DNA of 24,176 nucleotides from an uncultured Mycoplasmatota bacterium (GCA_900546715.1 UREA01000023.1:1-24176); one strand, 5' to 3'. Shown: positions 1 through 7,463, counted from the first letter of the stretch. Made by a program: numbers and translations. The notes: generated by a model from the letters alone, not told the origin.

Positions 1-360
1 GATATAACAAATAAAATAATTAAAGATAATGATATTATAGTAATGGAAGATTTAGATATTAAAGCAATGTATCAAACAAAAAGTATAGCCAAACATTTAG
101 TGAATATCCCACTTGCAGAAATAAAACGAGTCTTGGAATACAAGTGCCTTTGGCAAAACAAGAAACTAATCACAATAAATAGATATTATCCAAGTAGTCA
201 AGTTTGTTCAGTATGTGAATATCAAAATAAAGAATTAAAAGATTTAAGTATAAGAAAGTGGGAATGTCCAAAATGTGGATGCATACATGACCGAGATATC
301 AATGCTAGTATCAATATAATGCTTGAAGGATTAAAAATATATATGCAAAGTTTAGTATAG
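1..360 (+). CDS. tnpB: TnpB (IS605 OrfB) RNA-guided nuclease, C-terminal part
   Basis: The reading frame is open from base 1, so this is the 3' part of a gene that begins outside the window; the ATG at 43 is internal. The visible 119 residues hold the RuvC-II acidic motif (VMEDLD, Glu next to the ATG at 43), a four-cysteine zinc finger (CSVC, then CPKC) and the RuvC-III motif HDRDINASINI with its catalytic Asp. This is the standard order at the C-terminus of TnpB, the transposon-encoded ancestor of Cas12 that cuts DNA guided by an omega RNA made from the element's right end. The structured right end lies directly downstream. All visible catalytic and zinc residues are intact, so nothing suggests decay. 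Whether a tnpA accompanies it cannot be seen. Confidence 0.93.
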   Translation, partial: DITNKIIKDNDIIVMEDLDIKAMYQTKSIAKHLVNIPLAEIKRVLEYKCLWQNKKLITINRYYPSSQVCSVCEYQNKELKDLSIRKWECPKCGCIHDRDINASINIMLEGLKIYMQSLV

Positions 361-500
361 ATAATAAAATAAAAATAGTAGGGTGGCGACCATCCGAAGT
401 TGGTCTGTGGAGAGTCCAAAGGACTCAATGAAGCAGAAATGTCTTGTAGTGATACAAGGATAGTCAAAATTTATTTTGGCTTTTGTTCTGTTTATTACAA
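361..500 (+). ncRNA. IS200/IS605 right end and probable omega RNA scaffold
   Basis: The 140 bases after the tnpB stop are more GC-rich than their surroundings and full of short hairpins. GACCA 388-392 pairs with TGGTC 401-405. GGGTGG 381-386 can instead pair with CCATCC 390-395, so the two are alternative folds or a pseudoknot. GAGTCC 412-417 pairs with GGACTC 421-426, CTTGTA 443-448 with TACAAG 453-458, and GTCAAAAT 463-470 with ATTTTGGC 473-480. In IS605-type elements this position forms the omega RNA scaffold, with the guide read from host sequence past the right end, and the terminal hairpin serves TnpA. The exact element end, near 480-500, cannot be fixed without an empty site. Confidence 0.6.
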
Positions 501-523
501 TTTAGAAAGGAAACTATAAGCTT

Positions 524-1024
524 ATGGAAAAGTTAAACAAACAAAAAATTATTAAAAATATTGAATGCAAAGTAAAAGACGTTCATTTTGTTCACCAAAT
601 ATTAAAATGTTTAGGAAACGATGATGATTCACAAATTAAAATTTATCCGTATAAGGATTTTAAAAAATTAGATTGGCAAGATTTTATGTTATATCGAGTA
701 GTTGCTCGCAATAAAGATATATTATTTTGTGTCGAATTAAATAAAACTTATACAAAAGAAAAAATTAAAAAAGATATCATACGTTTAGGAAGTATTATCA
801 AAAAAGTTGTTAAAGATGGCGAACTAGACCGAATTGTTTATATTAGATTATTTTTAAATGCTGCTGATTTAAGTGATAGTGTAATAGTAAGTAAAGGATA
901 TGTTGATGAAAATCGCGAATTTAATGAGGATATTTTAGATATTATTGATGTTTCTTTAAATAAACTTTATAATCAATTAGAATGTAATGAACTAGCTACA
1001 ATATTAAAAAAAATAGTAAATTAA
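524..1024 (+). CDS. Hypothetical protein, 166 aa
   Basis: I do not recognise a family. The protein is soluble-looking, lysine- and aspartate-rich, with no membrane segment or signal peptide. It mixes beta-like stretches (RIVYIRLFLNAADL, around residues 108-121) with a helical C-terminus. The ATG follows an AGGAAA Shine-Dalgarno with a spacing somewhat longer than usual. It sits just after the IS605-type right end, so it is the host gene next to the insertion point. It ends at a bidirectional terminator shared with the convergent ferredoxin gene. Existence as a gene is likely from length, start signal and terminator; function is unknown. Confidence 0.7.
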   Translation: MEKLNKQKIIKNIECKVKDVHFVHQILKCLGNDDDSQIKIYPYKDFKKLDWQDFMLYRVVARNKDILFCVELNKTYTKEKIKKDIIRLGSIIKKVVKDGELDRIVYIRLFLNAADLSDSVIVSKGYVDENREFNEDILDIIDVSLNKLYNQLECNELATILKKIVN

Positions 1025-1050
1025 AAAAGCTTTGATAAAAAGCTTTTTTA
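1023..1050. terminator. Bidirectional intrinsic terminator
   Basis: AAAAAAGCTT and AAGCTTTTTT face each other across a short loop, giving a T-tract on both strands. It serves the convergent hypothetical gene and the ferredoxin gene. Confidence 0.8.
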
Positions 1051-1242
1051 ATTTTCTTCAGTATCTTCAGTAATACTTATTGCTCCAACAGGACAAGAAG
1101 CAATAGCATTTTGTAATTCATCTGTATCTAGATTGTCATTACTTTTAACTACTGATACTCCATCACCAAATTCAAAATGTTCAGGATCCATAGCTATACA
1201 AGCCCCGCAACCAATACAATTATTCACTTCTATTTTTTTCAT
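1048..1242 (-). CDS. Single-cluster 4Fe-4S ferredoxin, 64 aa
   Basis: A small soluble electron carrier. The motif CIGCGAC (C-x2-C-x2-C, residues 9-15) plus a distal CP (residues about 50-51) supplies the four ligands of one [4Fe-4S] cluster. Length and the acidic character match the monocluster ferredoxins of Firmicutes (Fer type). It would carry low-potential electrons in the cytoplasm; the partner cannot be told from context. The ATG has an AGGAGG Shine-Dalgarno and a consensus-like promoter just upstream, so it is a single-gene unit, divergent from the tail-anchored protein at 1346. Confidence 0.93.
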   Translation of the reverse strand: MKKIEVNNCIGCGACIAMDPEHFEFGDGVSVVKSNDNLDTDELQNAIASCPVGAISITEDTEEN

Positions 1243-1259
1243 TTTAGCCTCCTTGTATA

Positions 1260-1288
1260 ATTATAGTCAAAAACTATTCTAAAATCAA
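1260..1288 (-). promoter_or_regulatory. Promoter of the ferredoxin gene
   Basis: On the minus strand, -35 TTGATT (1283-1288), a 17-base spacer and -10 TATAAT (1260-1265) precede the ferredoxin ribosome binding site. Confidence 0.7.
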
Positions 1289-1345
1289 TCTTTATTATTT
1301 AAAAAATCGAATATTTATGTTATTATTTTAATAGAGGTTGTATTT

Positions 1346-2245
1346 ATGGATACGAGAATGAATAAGTATGATAATAAAAGTTTTTCTAGGGTTGCTAAAA
1401 ATGAAGAATTATATAAAGAAATAAATGATGCAAGTCTGGATAATTTTACTGTGCGTAGCAATGCAACTGTAATTGGTAATCAAGATCCAGAAATTGACAT
1501 AGAAAAGATTAAAAAAATTCTTGATACTAAGTATAATAATGCCCCAAGAAGAAAGAGTATAAGAATAGATATTCCTGAAGAGGAAGAAGAAGTAGACACA
1601 GAACCTACCAAGGAATATGATTTAAATGTTGTTTTAGAAAAAGCAAAAGATGAACTACCTGAAACATATGAAGAAGCAAGGGCCAAGAAACTAAGAAATA
1701 CTCAATTTGATATTTTAAATAATTTACATATTGAAGAGCCTCATGAGGAAGAAGAACCAACTAAAGCTGAAGAAGATTTAATGGAATTAATTAATACAAT
1801 TAGTATTAATGAAAAAAAGATTAGTGAAATAACCGAAAAATTAAAAAATGATGATAAAAAAGAAATAAAAGAACAAGTCATTTATGAAGAAGACAATGTT
1901 GAAGATGCTTTTGGAATTTTAGATGAACTTAAAGGTAGTGATAATACCGAAGTTTATGAAGGGATGACAGAAGAAATCCAAAAAATTGAAGAAGAGGAAA
2001 ATAATAAAGATTTTAAAGAAGAAAAAGAAGAATCTCAAGAAGAAAATAAAATAGAAGAAGTTAAATCAGAAACAATGGATAATTCCTTTTATACAACAAG
2101 TTTATTTAGCAAAAAAGATTTCTCAGATGATGAAGATGATACAGATAAAGGATTAAATATTGTTATTAAAATATTAATAGTTTTAGTTATAATTTGTTTC
2201 TTAGTGGGTATATTTTTATTTGTTCGTTCATTAATTATGGAATAA
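1346..2245 (+). CDS. Acidic tail-anchored hypothetical protein, 299 aa
   Basis: No family recognised. Residues 1-265 are highly charged, with long Glu-rich runs and predicted coiled-coil or disordered character. They are followed by one C-terminal hydrophobic helix (about residues 271-294, IVIKILIVLVIICFLVGIFL) and a five-residue tail. That is a tail-anchored layout with the acidic domain facing the cytoplasm (inference). The start has an AGAGGT Shine-Dalgarno; an extended -10-like TGTTATTAT lies upstream. It is followed after 15 bases by yunB in the same direction, so the two probably share a transcript and perhaps a role in the envelope. Confidence 0.75.
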   Translation: MDTRMNKYDNKSFSRVAKNEELYKEINDASLDNFTVRSNATVIGNQDPEIDIEKIKKILDTKYNNAPRRKSIRIDIPEEEEEVDTEPTKEYDLNVVLEKAKDELPETYEEARAKKLRNTQFDILNNLHIEEPHEEEEPTKAEEDLMELINTISINEKKISEITEKLKNDDKKEIKEQVIYEEDNVEDAFGILDELKGSDNTEVYEGMTEEIQKIEEEENNKDFKEEKEESQEENKIEEVKSETMDNSFYTTSLFSKKDFSDDEDDTDKGLNIVIKILIVLVIICFLVGIFLFVRSLIME

Positions 2246-2260
2246 AACATAATATTTACT

Positions 2261-2989
2261 ATGAATAGAATAAGTTTGCGGAGAAATTATAGATTATCAA
2301 GTTTAATTATATTAGTTCTTTTCTTGATTGTAGTTTTTACCGCATTCTTTTTTATTTGGTACAATACTAAAGTAACTCCTAAAATAGTTGATGTAGCTGA
2401 GGCAAAACTTAATAAGTTTATGGAATCTTTTCTAAGTATGAATATTGGTTATAAAATACTTGATGAAGATATTTTAAAAGATATTTTAATTATTAATAAA
2501 AATGATAAAGGAGAAATACTTTATGTTGATTATAATTTAGAGAAAGCTTATATGGTATTAGATAAAGTTTCTAATGAATTAGAAACTTTGGTAAGTGATT
2601 TAGAACAAGGTAAGTTTAAAGATATTAATGATAATAATATTAAAACTAGTGAACATGGTTTAGTTTTAGAACTACCTATGTTTATTGCTAGTGATTATGC
2701 TCTAATGAGTAATTTGGGACCTAAAATATATATGAAAGTAAATTTTGTTGGTTCAATACTTACTAATATTAAAAGTAAAATTACAGAATATGGAATTAAC
2801 AATGCTTTGGTGGAATTATATGTTACAATTAAATTAAATGAGGAATTAATTAGCCCAGTTACTGACAATGAGTTATCTATAGAATATGATTGTTTAATAG
2901 CTTCAGAAGTAATAAATGGAACAGTTCCAGCAATTTATGGGGGCACAATACTTGAAAAAAGTGCAGAAAAATCTATTCCATTGGAATAA
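2261..2989 (+). CDS. yunB: YunB-family sporulation protein
   Basis: An N-terminal membrane anchor (about residues 14-34) is followed by an extracytoplasmic domain. The stretch LGPKIYMKVNFVGSILTNIK and the following YGINNALVELYVTIKL match the most conserved part of Bacillus YunB, a sporulation protein needed for full spore formation; the end (NGTVPAIYGG) also matches the family's EVPQFYNG-like C-terminus. Length (242 aa) is close to that of the family. No clear Shine-Dalgarno precedes the ATG, and the gap from the preceding gene is 15 bases, so translational coupling is possible. Its neighbours yutD, the yutH-like gene and yutI lie near yunB in Bacillus subtilis as well, which supports the call. 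Confidence 0.85.
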   Translation: MNRISLRRNYRLSSLIILVLFLIVVFTAFFFIWYNTKVTPKIVDVAEAKLNKFMESFLSMNIGYKILDEDILKDILIINKNDKGEILYVDYNLEKAYMVLDKVSNELETLVSDLEQGKFKDINDNNIKTSEHGLVLELPMFIASDYALMSNLGPKIYMKVNFVGSILTNIKSKITEYGINNALVELYVTIKLNEELISPVTDNELSIEYDCLIASEVINGTVPAIYGGTILEKSAEKSIPLE

Positions 2990-3022
2990 AAGTTGTGATA
3001 TAATGTATGATAGGGTGAGAAT

Positions 3023-3850
3023 ATGGAGCGTGTATTTATTAATGAAGCATTTACAAAAGCTATTAATGATTACTTAAGTAGTGTAGAAAACCCTAAAGGG
3101 GTAGTATACAATTCCTTTTTGGTTATAGTTATTAGGCTCCTTATAGTTTTATATAGTGAACTTGATATAGTTAATCCAATGGTTATCAATGACGAAGAAT
3201 TACTAAAAAATAATTTAGCTAAATATGGTTATTCTAAAAATGATTTAGAAATGTTTTTATCTGATTTGCAAGTATATTATGATATAGAAAAAGAAAATGA
3301 AAATAAAATGATAAAAATACAAAATCCTTATTTTATAACTATTCAAAAAGAATTAATAGATATGCTTATTGCTAAGAAATTAAATTTTCATTTGAAAGAA
3401 AAAGAAGTTCAAGATTTTTATGATTTATTATATACACCATATTCTAAAAATCCATTACAAGTATCCTATAATTTCTTAATGACTGATAATGTTTTAGAAA
3501 TAGATAATTACTTTCGTAAGCAAATGAAAGAAAATGTTAAGATGGTTGTACCACGAGAAAAACATTTGTTAAACGTTAAAGCTTATGAATTATTAAATTA
3601 TAGTATGGATCAAATAAATTCTATGGATGCTAATGAAATAGATCGAGTAAATCATCAAGTATATGACTATTTTAAAATTAGAGAAAATGCAATAAATAAA
3701 GAGTATTTATTAGATAAAGCCATTGAAGCAATAGAAAGAGAAAAAAATAAAGTAACAAGTGGAAATGGATATGTAGATATATTACTAGTAATGAGTATTA
3801 TTTGTACAGTAATCATGGTTGTAGGAATTATTACATTTATCGTAATTTAA
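3023..3850 (+). CDS. Hypothetical protein with C-terminal membrane anchor, 275 aa
   Basis: Not recognised. A largely helical, charged cytoplasmic-type domain (residues 1-245) ends in one hydrophobic helix (about residues 250-274, ILLVMSIICTVIMVVGIITF) reaching the C-terminus, so it is a tail-anchored protein. A shorter hydrophobic stretch near residues 30-44 (FLVIVIRLLIVLY) looks like a buried helix. The start has a good GGGTGAG ribosome site, and TGATATAAT just upstream reads as an extended -10, so it may have its own promoter. It is followed nine bases later by yutD and lies within the yun/yut-like cluster. Confidence 0.75.
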   Translation: MERVFINEAFTKAINDYLSSVENPKGVVYNSFLVIVIRLLIVLYSELDIVNPMVINDEELLKNNLAKYGYSKNDLEMFLSDLQVYYDIEKENENKMIKIQNPYFITIQKELIDMLIAKKLNFHLKEKEVQDFYDLLYTPYSKNPLQVSYNFLMTDNVLEIDNYFRKQMKENVKMVVPREKHLLNVKAYELLNYSMDQINSMDANEIDRVNHQVYDYFKIRENAINKEYLLDKAIEAIEREKNKVTSGNGYVDILLVMSIICTVIMVVGIITFIVI

Positions 3851-3859
3851 GGAGGTTTT

Positions 3860-4147
3860 ATGGAAAATATTATAATTGATAATCAAGAATATGAAGTTAT
3901 TAAAAATTATCGTGATGCCTTAAATATAGAAGATTTAGAAGGTAAAATTACTGATTATTTTGATAGTTTTGATTATATTTTAGGAGATTATGCATATGGT
4001 AAAGTGAGATTAAAAGGTTTCAATGATAAAGATAATAAAAATTTTAAGCCAATTAATGATTATAGTAAGATAGATGATTATATAAAAAATAATTGTGCTT
4101 ATGATTGTCGTTATTTTATTATTAAAAGAATAGTTGAAAAAAAATAA
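3860..4147 (+). CDS. yutD: YutD-family protein (DUF1027), 95 aa
   Basis: A small cytoplasmic protein. The segment DYILGDYAYGKVRLKGF (about residues 37-53) and the ending NNCAYDCRYFIIKR (about residues 77-90) match the hallmark of Bacillus YutD (YIVGDWGYGQLRLKGF, then a Cys-x-x-x-Cys-x-x-F end). The family is conserved in Bacilli and its function is unknown. The start has an exact AAGGAGG ribosome site with good spacing. It follows the preceding gene by nine bases and is probably co-transcribed. Presence beside yunB and the yutH/yutI-like genes repeats the Bacillus gene neighbourhood. Confidence 0.85.
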   Translation: MENIIIDNQEYEVIKNYRDALNIEDLEGKITDYFDSFDYILGDYAYGKVRLKGFNDKDNKNFKPINDYSKIDDYIKNNCAYDCRYFIIKRIVEKK

Positions 4148-4193
4148 TAATTAATGTATAATTAATTTATAATAAATGAAGGGATTGATTAAT

Positions 4194-5063
4194 GTGGAAA
4201 AAATAAAATTAAGTTTAGTATCGGGTTCTAGTTTAGAAAAGCCTTTAGTTACGGCATTTAAAGGAAATAATGGTAATTATGTTGTTTTAGATAATGAAAT
4301 GAACGGAACAATGGGCTTACCTATTATTTTAGTGTCTAAATTAGAAAATAACAAGTTAATAAAAATAGCAGATCAAAATGAATGGAATGCCGTTAAGGAA
4401 AATTTAAGAATGATTATTGCTGGCAATCAAGTTGATTATATTAGTGTAGATGCCGCTTTAGCAGCTGATGATATGTTCTTTTCGCAACTTACGTTACCAG
4501 TTGCCTCATTTGAAGCTTTAAAAAACAATTATAATCCTAATGGAGTAAGTAATATTGCTAATGGGGCCAGTACACCAACTCCTGTTGCAACTCCAACACC
4601 AGATGTAGCTCCTGTTACACCATCTATGCCAGAATCCCCAGTAACTCCAGAAGTTACTCCAGCTAGTCCTAGTCCAGTTACTCCACCAAATGTAGATGCA
4701 GTAGCTAGTGAACCAGTAATGCCTAGCATGACAAATCAAGTGCCTAATGTCGCTCCAGCAGTAGAACCGGTATCTCCAGTTACTCCAGTTGTAGGAGCTC
4801 CTACTGTTACAGAAGAACCTGTTACTCCAATGCCAAACGTAACACCAGTTATGCCTGAGCCACCACAAAATGCTCAAACTGCGGCACCTGTAATGCCAGA
4901 ACCAGTAGCTCCAACTTCTCCAGTTGAACCACCAATGCCAAGTGCTCCAGCTGAAGAAAGTCCTCAAACAGAAGTTCCTGTAGATTTTACAGCAGATAAA
5001 GAAGCTTTCTTAAAAGCTTGTGAAAATATGTTTGATGCATTAGTTGCAAAATTCAATAAATAG
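4194..5063 (+). CDS. Proline-rich hypothetical protein
   Basis: No known family. The N-terminal 100 residues or so form a folded domain (SLVSGSSLEKPLVTAFKGN onward, ending near LTLPVASFEALK). A low-complexity linker follows at about residues 115-260, rich in Pro, Val, Thr and Ala with repeated VTP, TPV, MPEP and APV units. A short helical end (FLKACENMFDALVAKF) closes it. There is no signal peptide or membrane segment, so it appears cytoplasmic. I chose the GTG at 4194: AAGGGA lies nine bases upstream, whereas the ATG at 4176 has no ribosome site and overlaps promoter-like TATAAT sequences. The Pro-rich part creates a long Trp-rich open frame on the other strand that is not a gene. Confidence 0.75.
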   Translation: MEKIKLSLVSGSSLEKPLVTAFKGNNGNYVVLDNEMNGTMGLPIILVSKLENNKLIKIADQNEWNAVKENLRMIIAGNQVDYISVDAALAADDMFFSQLTLPVASFEALKNNYNPNGVSNIANGASTPTPVATPTPDVAPVTPSMPESPVTPEVTPASPSPVTPPNVDAVASEPVMPSMTNQVPNVAPAVEPVSPVTPVVGAPTVTEEPVTPMPNVTPVMPEPPQNAQTAAPVMPEPVAPTSPVEPPMPSAPAEESPQTEVPVDFTADKEAFLKACENMFDALVAKFNK

Positions 5064-5085
5064 GTATTAAAACCTATTTTTTTTT
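5058..5085 (+). terminator. Intrinsic terminator (copy 1 of a repeated sequence)
   Basis: AAATAGGT 5058-5065 pairs with ACCTATTT 5072-5079 and runs into nine Ts. The stop codon of the proline-rich gene lies in the left arm. The same sequence recurs at 5437-5463. Confidence 0.85.
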
Positions 5086-5126
5086 ATTAAATGTGTTATA
5101 CTAAAAATAGAGGAGAGTGTGTAGTG

Positions 5127-5417
5127 ATGAAAAAAGTAATGCTTATAATTGGTGCAATTGCTGTATTTATCTTAATTGTATGGTTAGTTTTATTTTTTAC
5201 AATATTTAGCGGCACTGAAAAGTTAGTATGTAAATCTAATGAGGGGAATATAACATTAAGGTATAACGAAGAAACAATCGTTGGTTATACAGCAAGTGGA
5301 ATAACTTATGATTTAGATAATCAAAAAGAGTATGCAGAACAAATTGGAGTGGATGCATATTTAGATGAATTTTCTGAATGGTTTAGTAACAATACAACTG
5401 GAACATGTACTAGATAG
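5127..5417 (+). CDS. Small membrane-anchored hypothetical protein, 96 aa
   Basis: An N-terminal hydrophobic helix (about residues 5-29, MLIIGAIAVFILIVWLVLFF) anchors a 65-residue domain predicted to face outward. This domain has two cysteines, one just after the anchor (LVCKSNEGN) and one at the end (TGTC), that could form a disulfide; neither sits in a lipobox. Family not recognised. The start is ATG 5127 (or GTG 5124), with GGAGAG upstream. The open frame extends back to 5091, but that stretch holds the -10 TTATACT, so an earlier start is not possible. Confidence 0.75.
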   Translation: MKKVMLIIGAIAVFILIVWLVLFFTIFSGTEKLVCKSNEGNITLRYNEETIVGYTASGITYDLDNQKEYAEQIGVDAYLDEFSEWFSNNTTGTCTR

Positions 5418-5436
5418 TTTAGTTTAATCTTTTAAT

Positions 5437-5463
5437 AAATAGGTATTAAAACCTATTTTTTTT
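5437..5463 (+). terminator. Intrinsic terminator (copy 2)
   Basis: AAATAGGT 5437-5444 pairs with ACCTATTT 5451-5458, then Ts. Stem, loop and flanks match the terminator at 5058. Its T-tract runs straight into the -10 element of the next gene. Confidence 0.85.
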
Positions 5464-5475
5464 ATATAATGTAGT

Positions 5476-6402
5476 ATGAAGGAAACAATTAGATATTATT
5501 ATAATATTGATGTTGATAATTTAGAAAGTCAAGATGGAAAATACTTTTTTAAGTATCAAAATCAAGATTTCTTTTTCGTCTTTTTTAATCGTAATCTTGA
5601 TGAGCTTGACGATATTTTAAAATGTTGCATAAATATGAAAGAAAAAGGAATAGATGCTCATAATATTATAGTAAACATTAATGGTGAAGTATTAACTAAA
5701 GTAGATAATTATAATTATATATTAATGTCTGTTAGCAACTTTAACGAAGAATATGATATTTTTGATATTGTTAATATGACAAATAAATTAACATTAAATT
5801 ATCAAACTAGTAAATTATATCGTAATAACTGGGGGGCTTTATGGAGTGAAAAAATGGATTATTTTGAATATCAAGTTAGAGAACTAGGACTAAATAAAGT
5901 TGTTATTCAAGATTCCTTCAGTTACTATTTAGGTTTAGCAGAAAATGCTATAAGCTATGTTAACAGTACAAATTTAAAATATAATACCTTTAATAATGCT
6001 AAGATTACTTTATCTCATCGTCGAATTTTTTATCCAAATTACAAAATAAATTTTTTAAATCCTTTATCATTTATATTTGATTTAGAAGTTAGAGATATTG
6101 CAGAATATCTTAAAGCTATGTTTTTCTCACCCAAAAATGATGAAGATGTACTAGAAGAATTAAAATATTTTTTACAAATAAAAAAATTAACTCCGTATGA
6201 ATATAGTATGCTTTTTGCAAGGCTAATGTATCCTTCCTATTATTTTGATTTATATGAATCTATTATGAATAATGATGAATCAGAAGAAAAATTAGTACCA
6301 ATCATTGCTAAAACAGAAGAATTTGAATTGTTTTTAAAAGAAGCATATTTAGAAATATCTAAATATGCTCCATTAGATAAAATAAACTGGCTTATAAACT
6401 AA
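5476..6402 (+). CDS. YutH-like spore coat-associated protein (kinase-like fold)
   Basis: The 308-residue length, the central FSYYLGLAENAISYV (about residues 156-170) and the later FDLEVRDIAEYLKAMFF (about residues 200-216) resemble YutH of Bacillus, a CotS-related coat protein with an aminoglycoside-phosphotransferase-like fold. The usual kinase catalytic residues are not evident, as in other coat members. No signal peptide. Context supports the call: yutI-like nifU follows convergently, and yunB and yutD lie upstream. The start is odd: TATAAT at 5465-5470 ends five bases before the ATG and there is no upstream ribosome site, so the mRNA may be leaderless. The assignment is by recalled motif similarity, not alignment. 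Confidence 0.6.
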   Translation: MKETIRYYYNIDVDNLESQDGKYFFKYQNQDFFFVFFNRNLDELDDILKCCINMKEKGIDAHNIIVNINGEVLTKVDNYNYILMSVSNFNEEYDIFDIVNMTNKLTLNYQTSKLYRNNWGALWSEKMDYFEYQVRELGLNKVVIQDSFSYYLGLAENAISYVNSTNLKYNTFNNAKITLSHRRIFYPNYKINFLNPLSFIFDLEVRDIAEYLKAMFFSPKNDEDVLEELKYFLQIKKLTPYEYSMLFARLMYPSYYFDLYESIMNNDESEEKLVPIIAKTEEFELFLKEAYLEISKYAPLDKINWLIN

Positions 6403-6616
6403 TGTTGATAACTCCTTCTAATTCTGGTATATCCTCTTTTAATAAATTATAAATACCTTCATTTATCTCAGCACCTAACATTTCACAACTATTACAATGT
6501 CCAGATACTTTAACATAAACGAAGTTATCTTCATATTTGACAAATTCTATATCGCCACCTTCTAAAATAAGGTATGGTCTAATCCCATCTATTACTTCAA
6601 TTATTTTTTCTTCCAT
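6392..6616 (-). CDS. yutI: NifU C-terminal-domain Fe-S cluster protein (YutI type)
   Basis: A small single-domain scaffold or carrier for iron-sulfur clusters. RPYLILEGGDIEFVKYED and the metal-binding GHCNSCEML (C-x-x-C) are the family signature of the NifU C-terminal domain, where two subunits hold a cluster between their Cys pairs. About 74 residues, normal for stand-alone NfuA-type domains in Bacilli. I prefer the ATG at 6616, preceded by GGTGAAG, over the TTG at 6628 that would add four residues. It overlaps the end of the convergent yutH-like gene by 11 bases. The yutH-yutI pairing is also seen in Bacillus subtilis. Likely clients here are the ferredoxin and other Fe-S proteins. Confidence 0.9.
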   Translation of the reverse strand: MEEKIIEVIDGIRPYLILEGGDIEFVKYEDNFVYVKVSGHCNSCEMLGAEINEGIYNLLKEDIPELEGVINISL

Positions 6617-6701
6617 AAGCTTCACCAATTAACATTATAAAACGAAAAACTTGTTAAGTAAATAATAATTTGATATACTTTAATTGTAAGAAGGTGGCAA
6701 T

Positions 6702-7055
6702 ATGCCTAAAATTAAATGTGGAGATATAATTAAATGTAAGGTAACAGGTATTGCTGATTATGGTTTTTTTGTGGAGTGTGAAAATAATTATTCAGGACTT
6801 TGTCATATATCGGAGGTTTCAAATGACTTTGTTAAAAGTATTTATGACTTTGTTCATCTAAATGAAATTATTTATGCTAGAGTATTAGATATAGATAAGA
6901 AAAATAAACAAATAAAATTATCTATCAAAGATATCTATTATAAAACCGAAGATGATGGAACTAGAATAGTAGAATCAAGAAAAGGTTTTTTGCCCTTAAA
7001 AGAGATGTTACCAATATGGATTGATGAAAAGATCGAGGAATATAAGAAAAAGTAA
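6702..7055 (+). CDS. S1-domain RNA-binding protein (GSP13/YugI/CvfD type)
   Basis: Residues 5-75 form a single S1 (OB-fold) RNA-binding domain: GDIIKCKVTGIADYGFFVE, then SGLCHISEVS and the closing DKKNKQIKLSIK are the standard S1 elements. A 40-residue tail ending in LPLKEMLPIWIDEKIEEYKKK resembles the tail of the short Firmicutes S1 proteins (general stress protein 13, YugI, CvfD), which associate with the ribosome or act as post-transcriptional regulators. The ATG has an AAGGTGG ribosome site. It is transcribed alone and ends at a strong hairpin terminator. Confidence 0.88.
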   Translation: MPKIKCGDIIKCKVTGIADYGFFVECENNYSGLCHISEVSNDFVKSIYDFVHLNEIIYARVLDIDKKNKQIKLSIKDIYYKTEDDGTRIVESRKGFLPLKEMLPIWIDEKIEEYKKK

Positions 7056-7092
7056 GATATTTTACGTAAAACACTAAAATATCTCACTTTTT
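7047..7092 (+). terminator. Intrinsic terminator of the S1-domain gene
   Basis: AGATATTTTA (7055-7064) pairs with TAAAATATCT (7075-7084). The flanking AAAAAGT and ACTTTTT extend the stem past a mismatch, and a T-tract follows. Confidence 0.8.
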
Positions 7093-7151
7093 ATATATAT
7101 TTAGTTTGTTTTTGTGTTATTATAAAATAAAGAAATAGAAAGGAGGACAGT

Positions 7152-7451
7152 ATGAATCCTTATAAACTAAGTTTTGGGGAAGTAAAAAAAGTTGCTCAAG
7201 ATTTCAATAAAACTGGATTTGGCAGAAGAGCTTATGTATTTTCATTACTTCCAATGTTTATTTTCGTAATATTATTAGTAATGGGAATAATATTAAGTAT
7301 ATTAAAAGACGATATCGATGTTACTACCATAGTTGCATTTGCAGGAGCCTTTATTTCCTATGCAATAACATGTATTACCCAATTGCAATATGGTGCTTTA
7401 TTAAAAGATTATATTAAATCTTTAGATGAAAAAACTACTAGTAAAAAATAA
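7152..7451 (+). CDS. Small membrane protein, 99 aa, two helices
   Basis: Not recognised. Two hydrophobic helices (about residues 30-51 and 58-77) are flanked by a basic, amphipathic N-terminus and a lysine-rich tail. The ATG has a strong AGGAGG ribosome site. The end of the gene lies inside its own terminator, whose stem sequence recurs after the next gene. Probably an inner-membrane protein of unknown function; no signature residues were seen. Confidence 0.7.
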   Translation: MNPYKLSFGEVKKVAQDFNKTGFGRRAYVFSLLPMFIFVILLVMGIILSILKDDIDVTTIVAFAGAFISYAITCITQLQYGALLKDYIKSLDEKTTSKK

Positions 7452-7463
7452 ACTAGTAGTTTT
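7431..7463 (+). terminator. Terminator, ACTACTAGT stem (copy 1)
   Basis: AAAACTACTAGT (7431-7442) pairs with ACTAGTAGTTTT (7452-7463); the stop codon is in the loop. The same stem is used at 7814-7846. Confidence 0.75.

Noticed and set aside
4518..4967. Long minus-strand open frame with very high Trp content inside the proline-rich gene
   Set aside because: It is the antisense shadow of CCA/CCT-type codons, has no ribosome site and an implausible composition.
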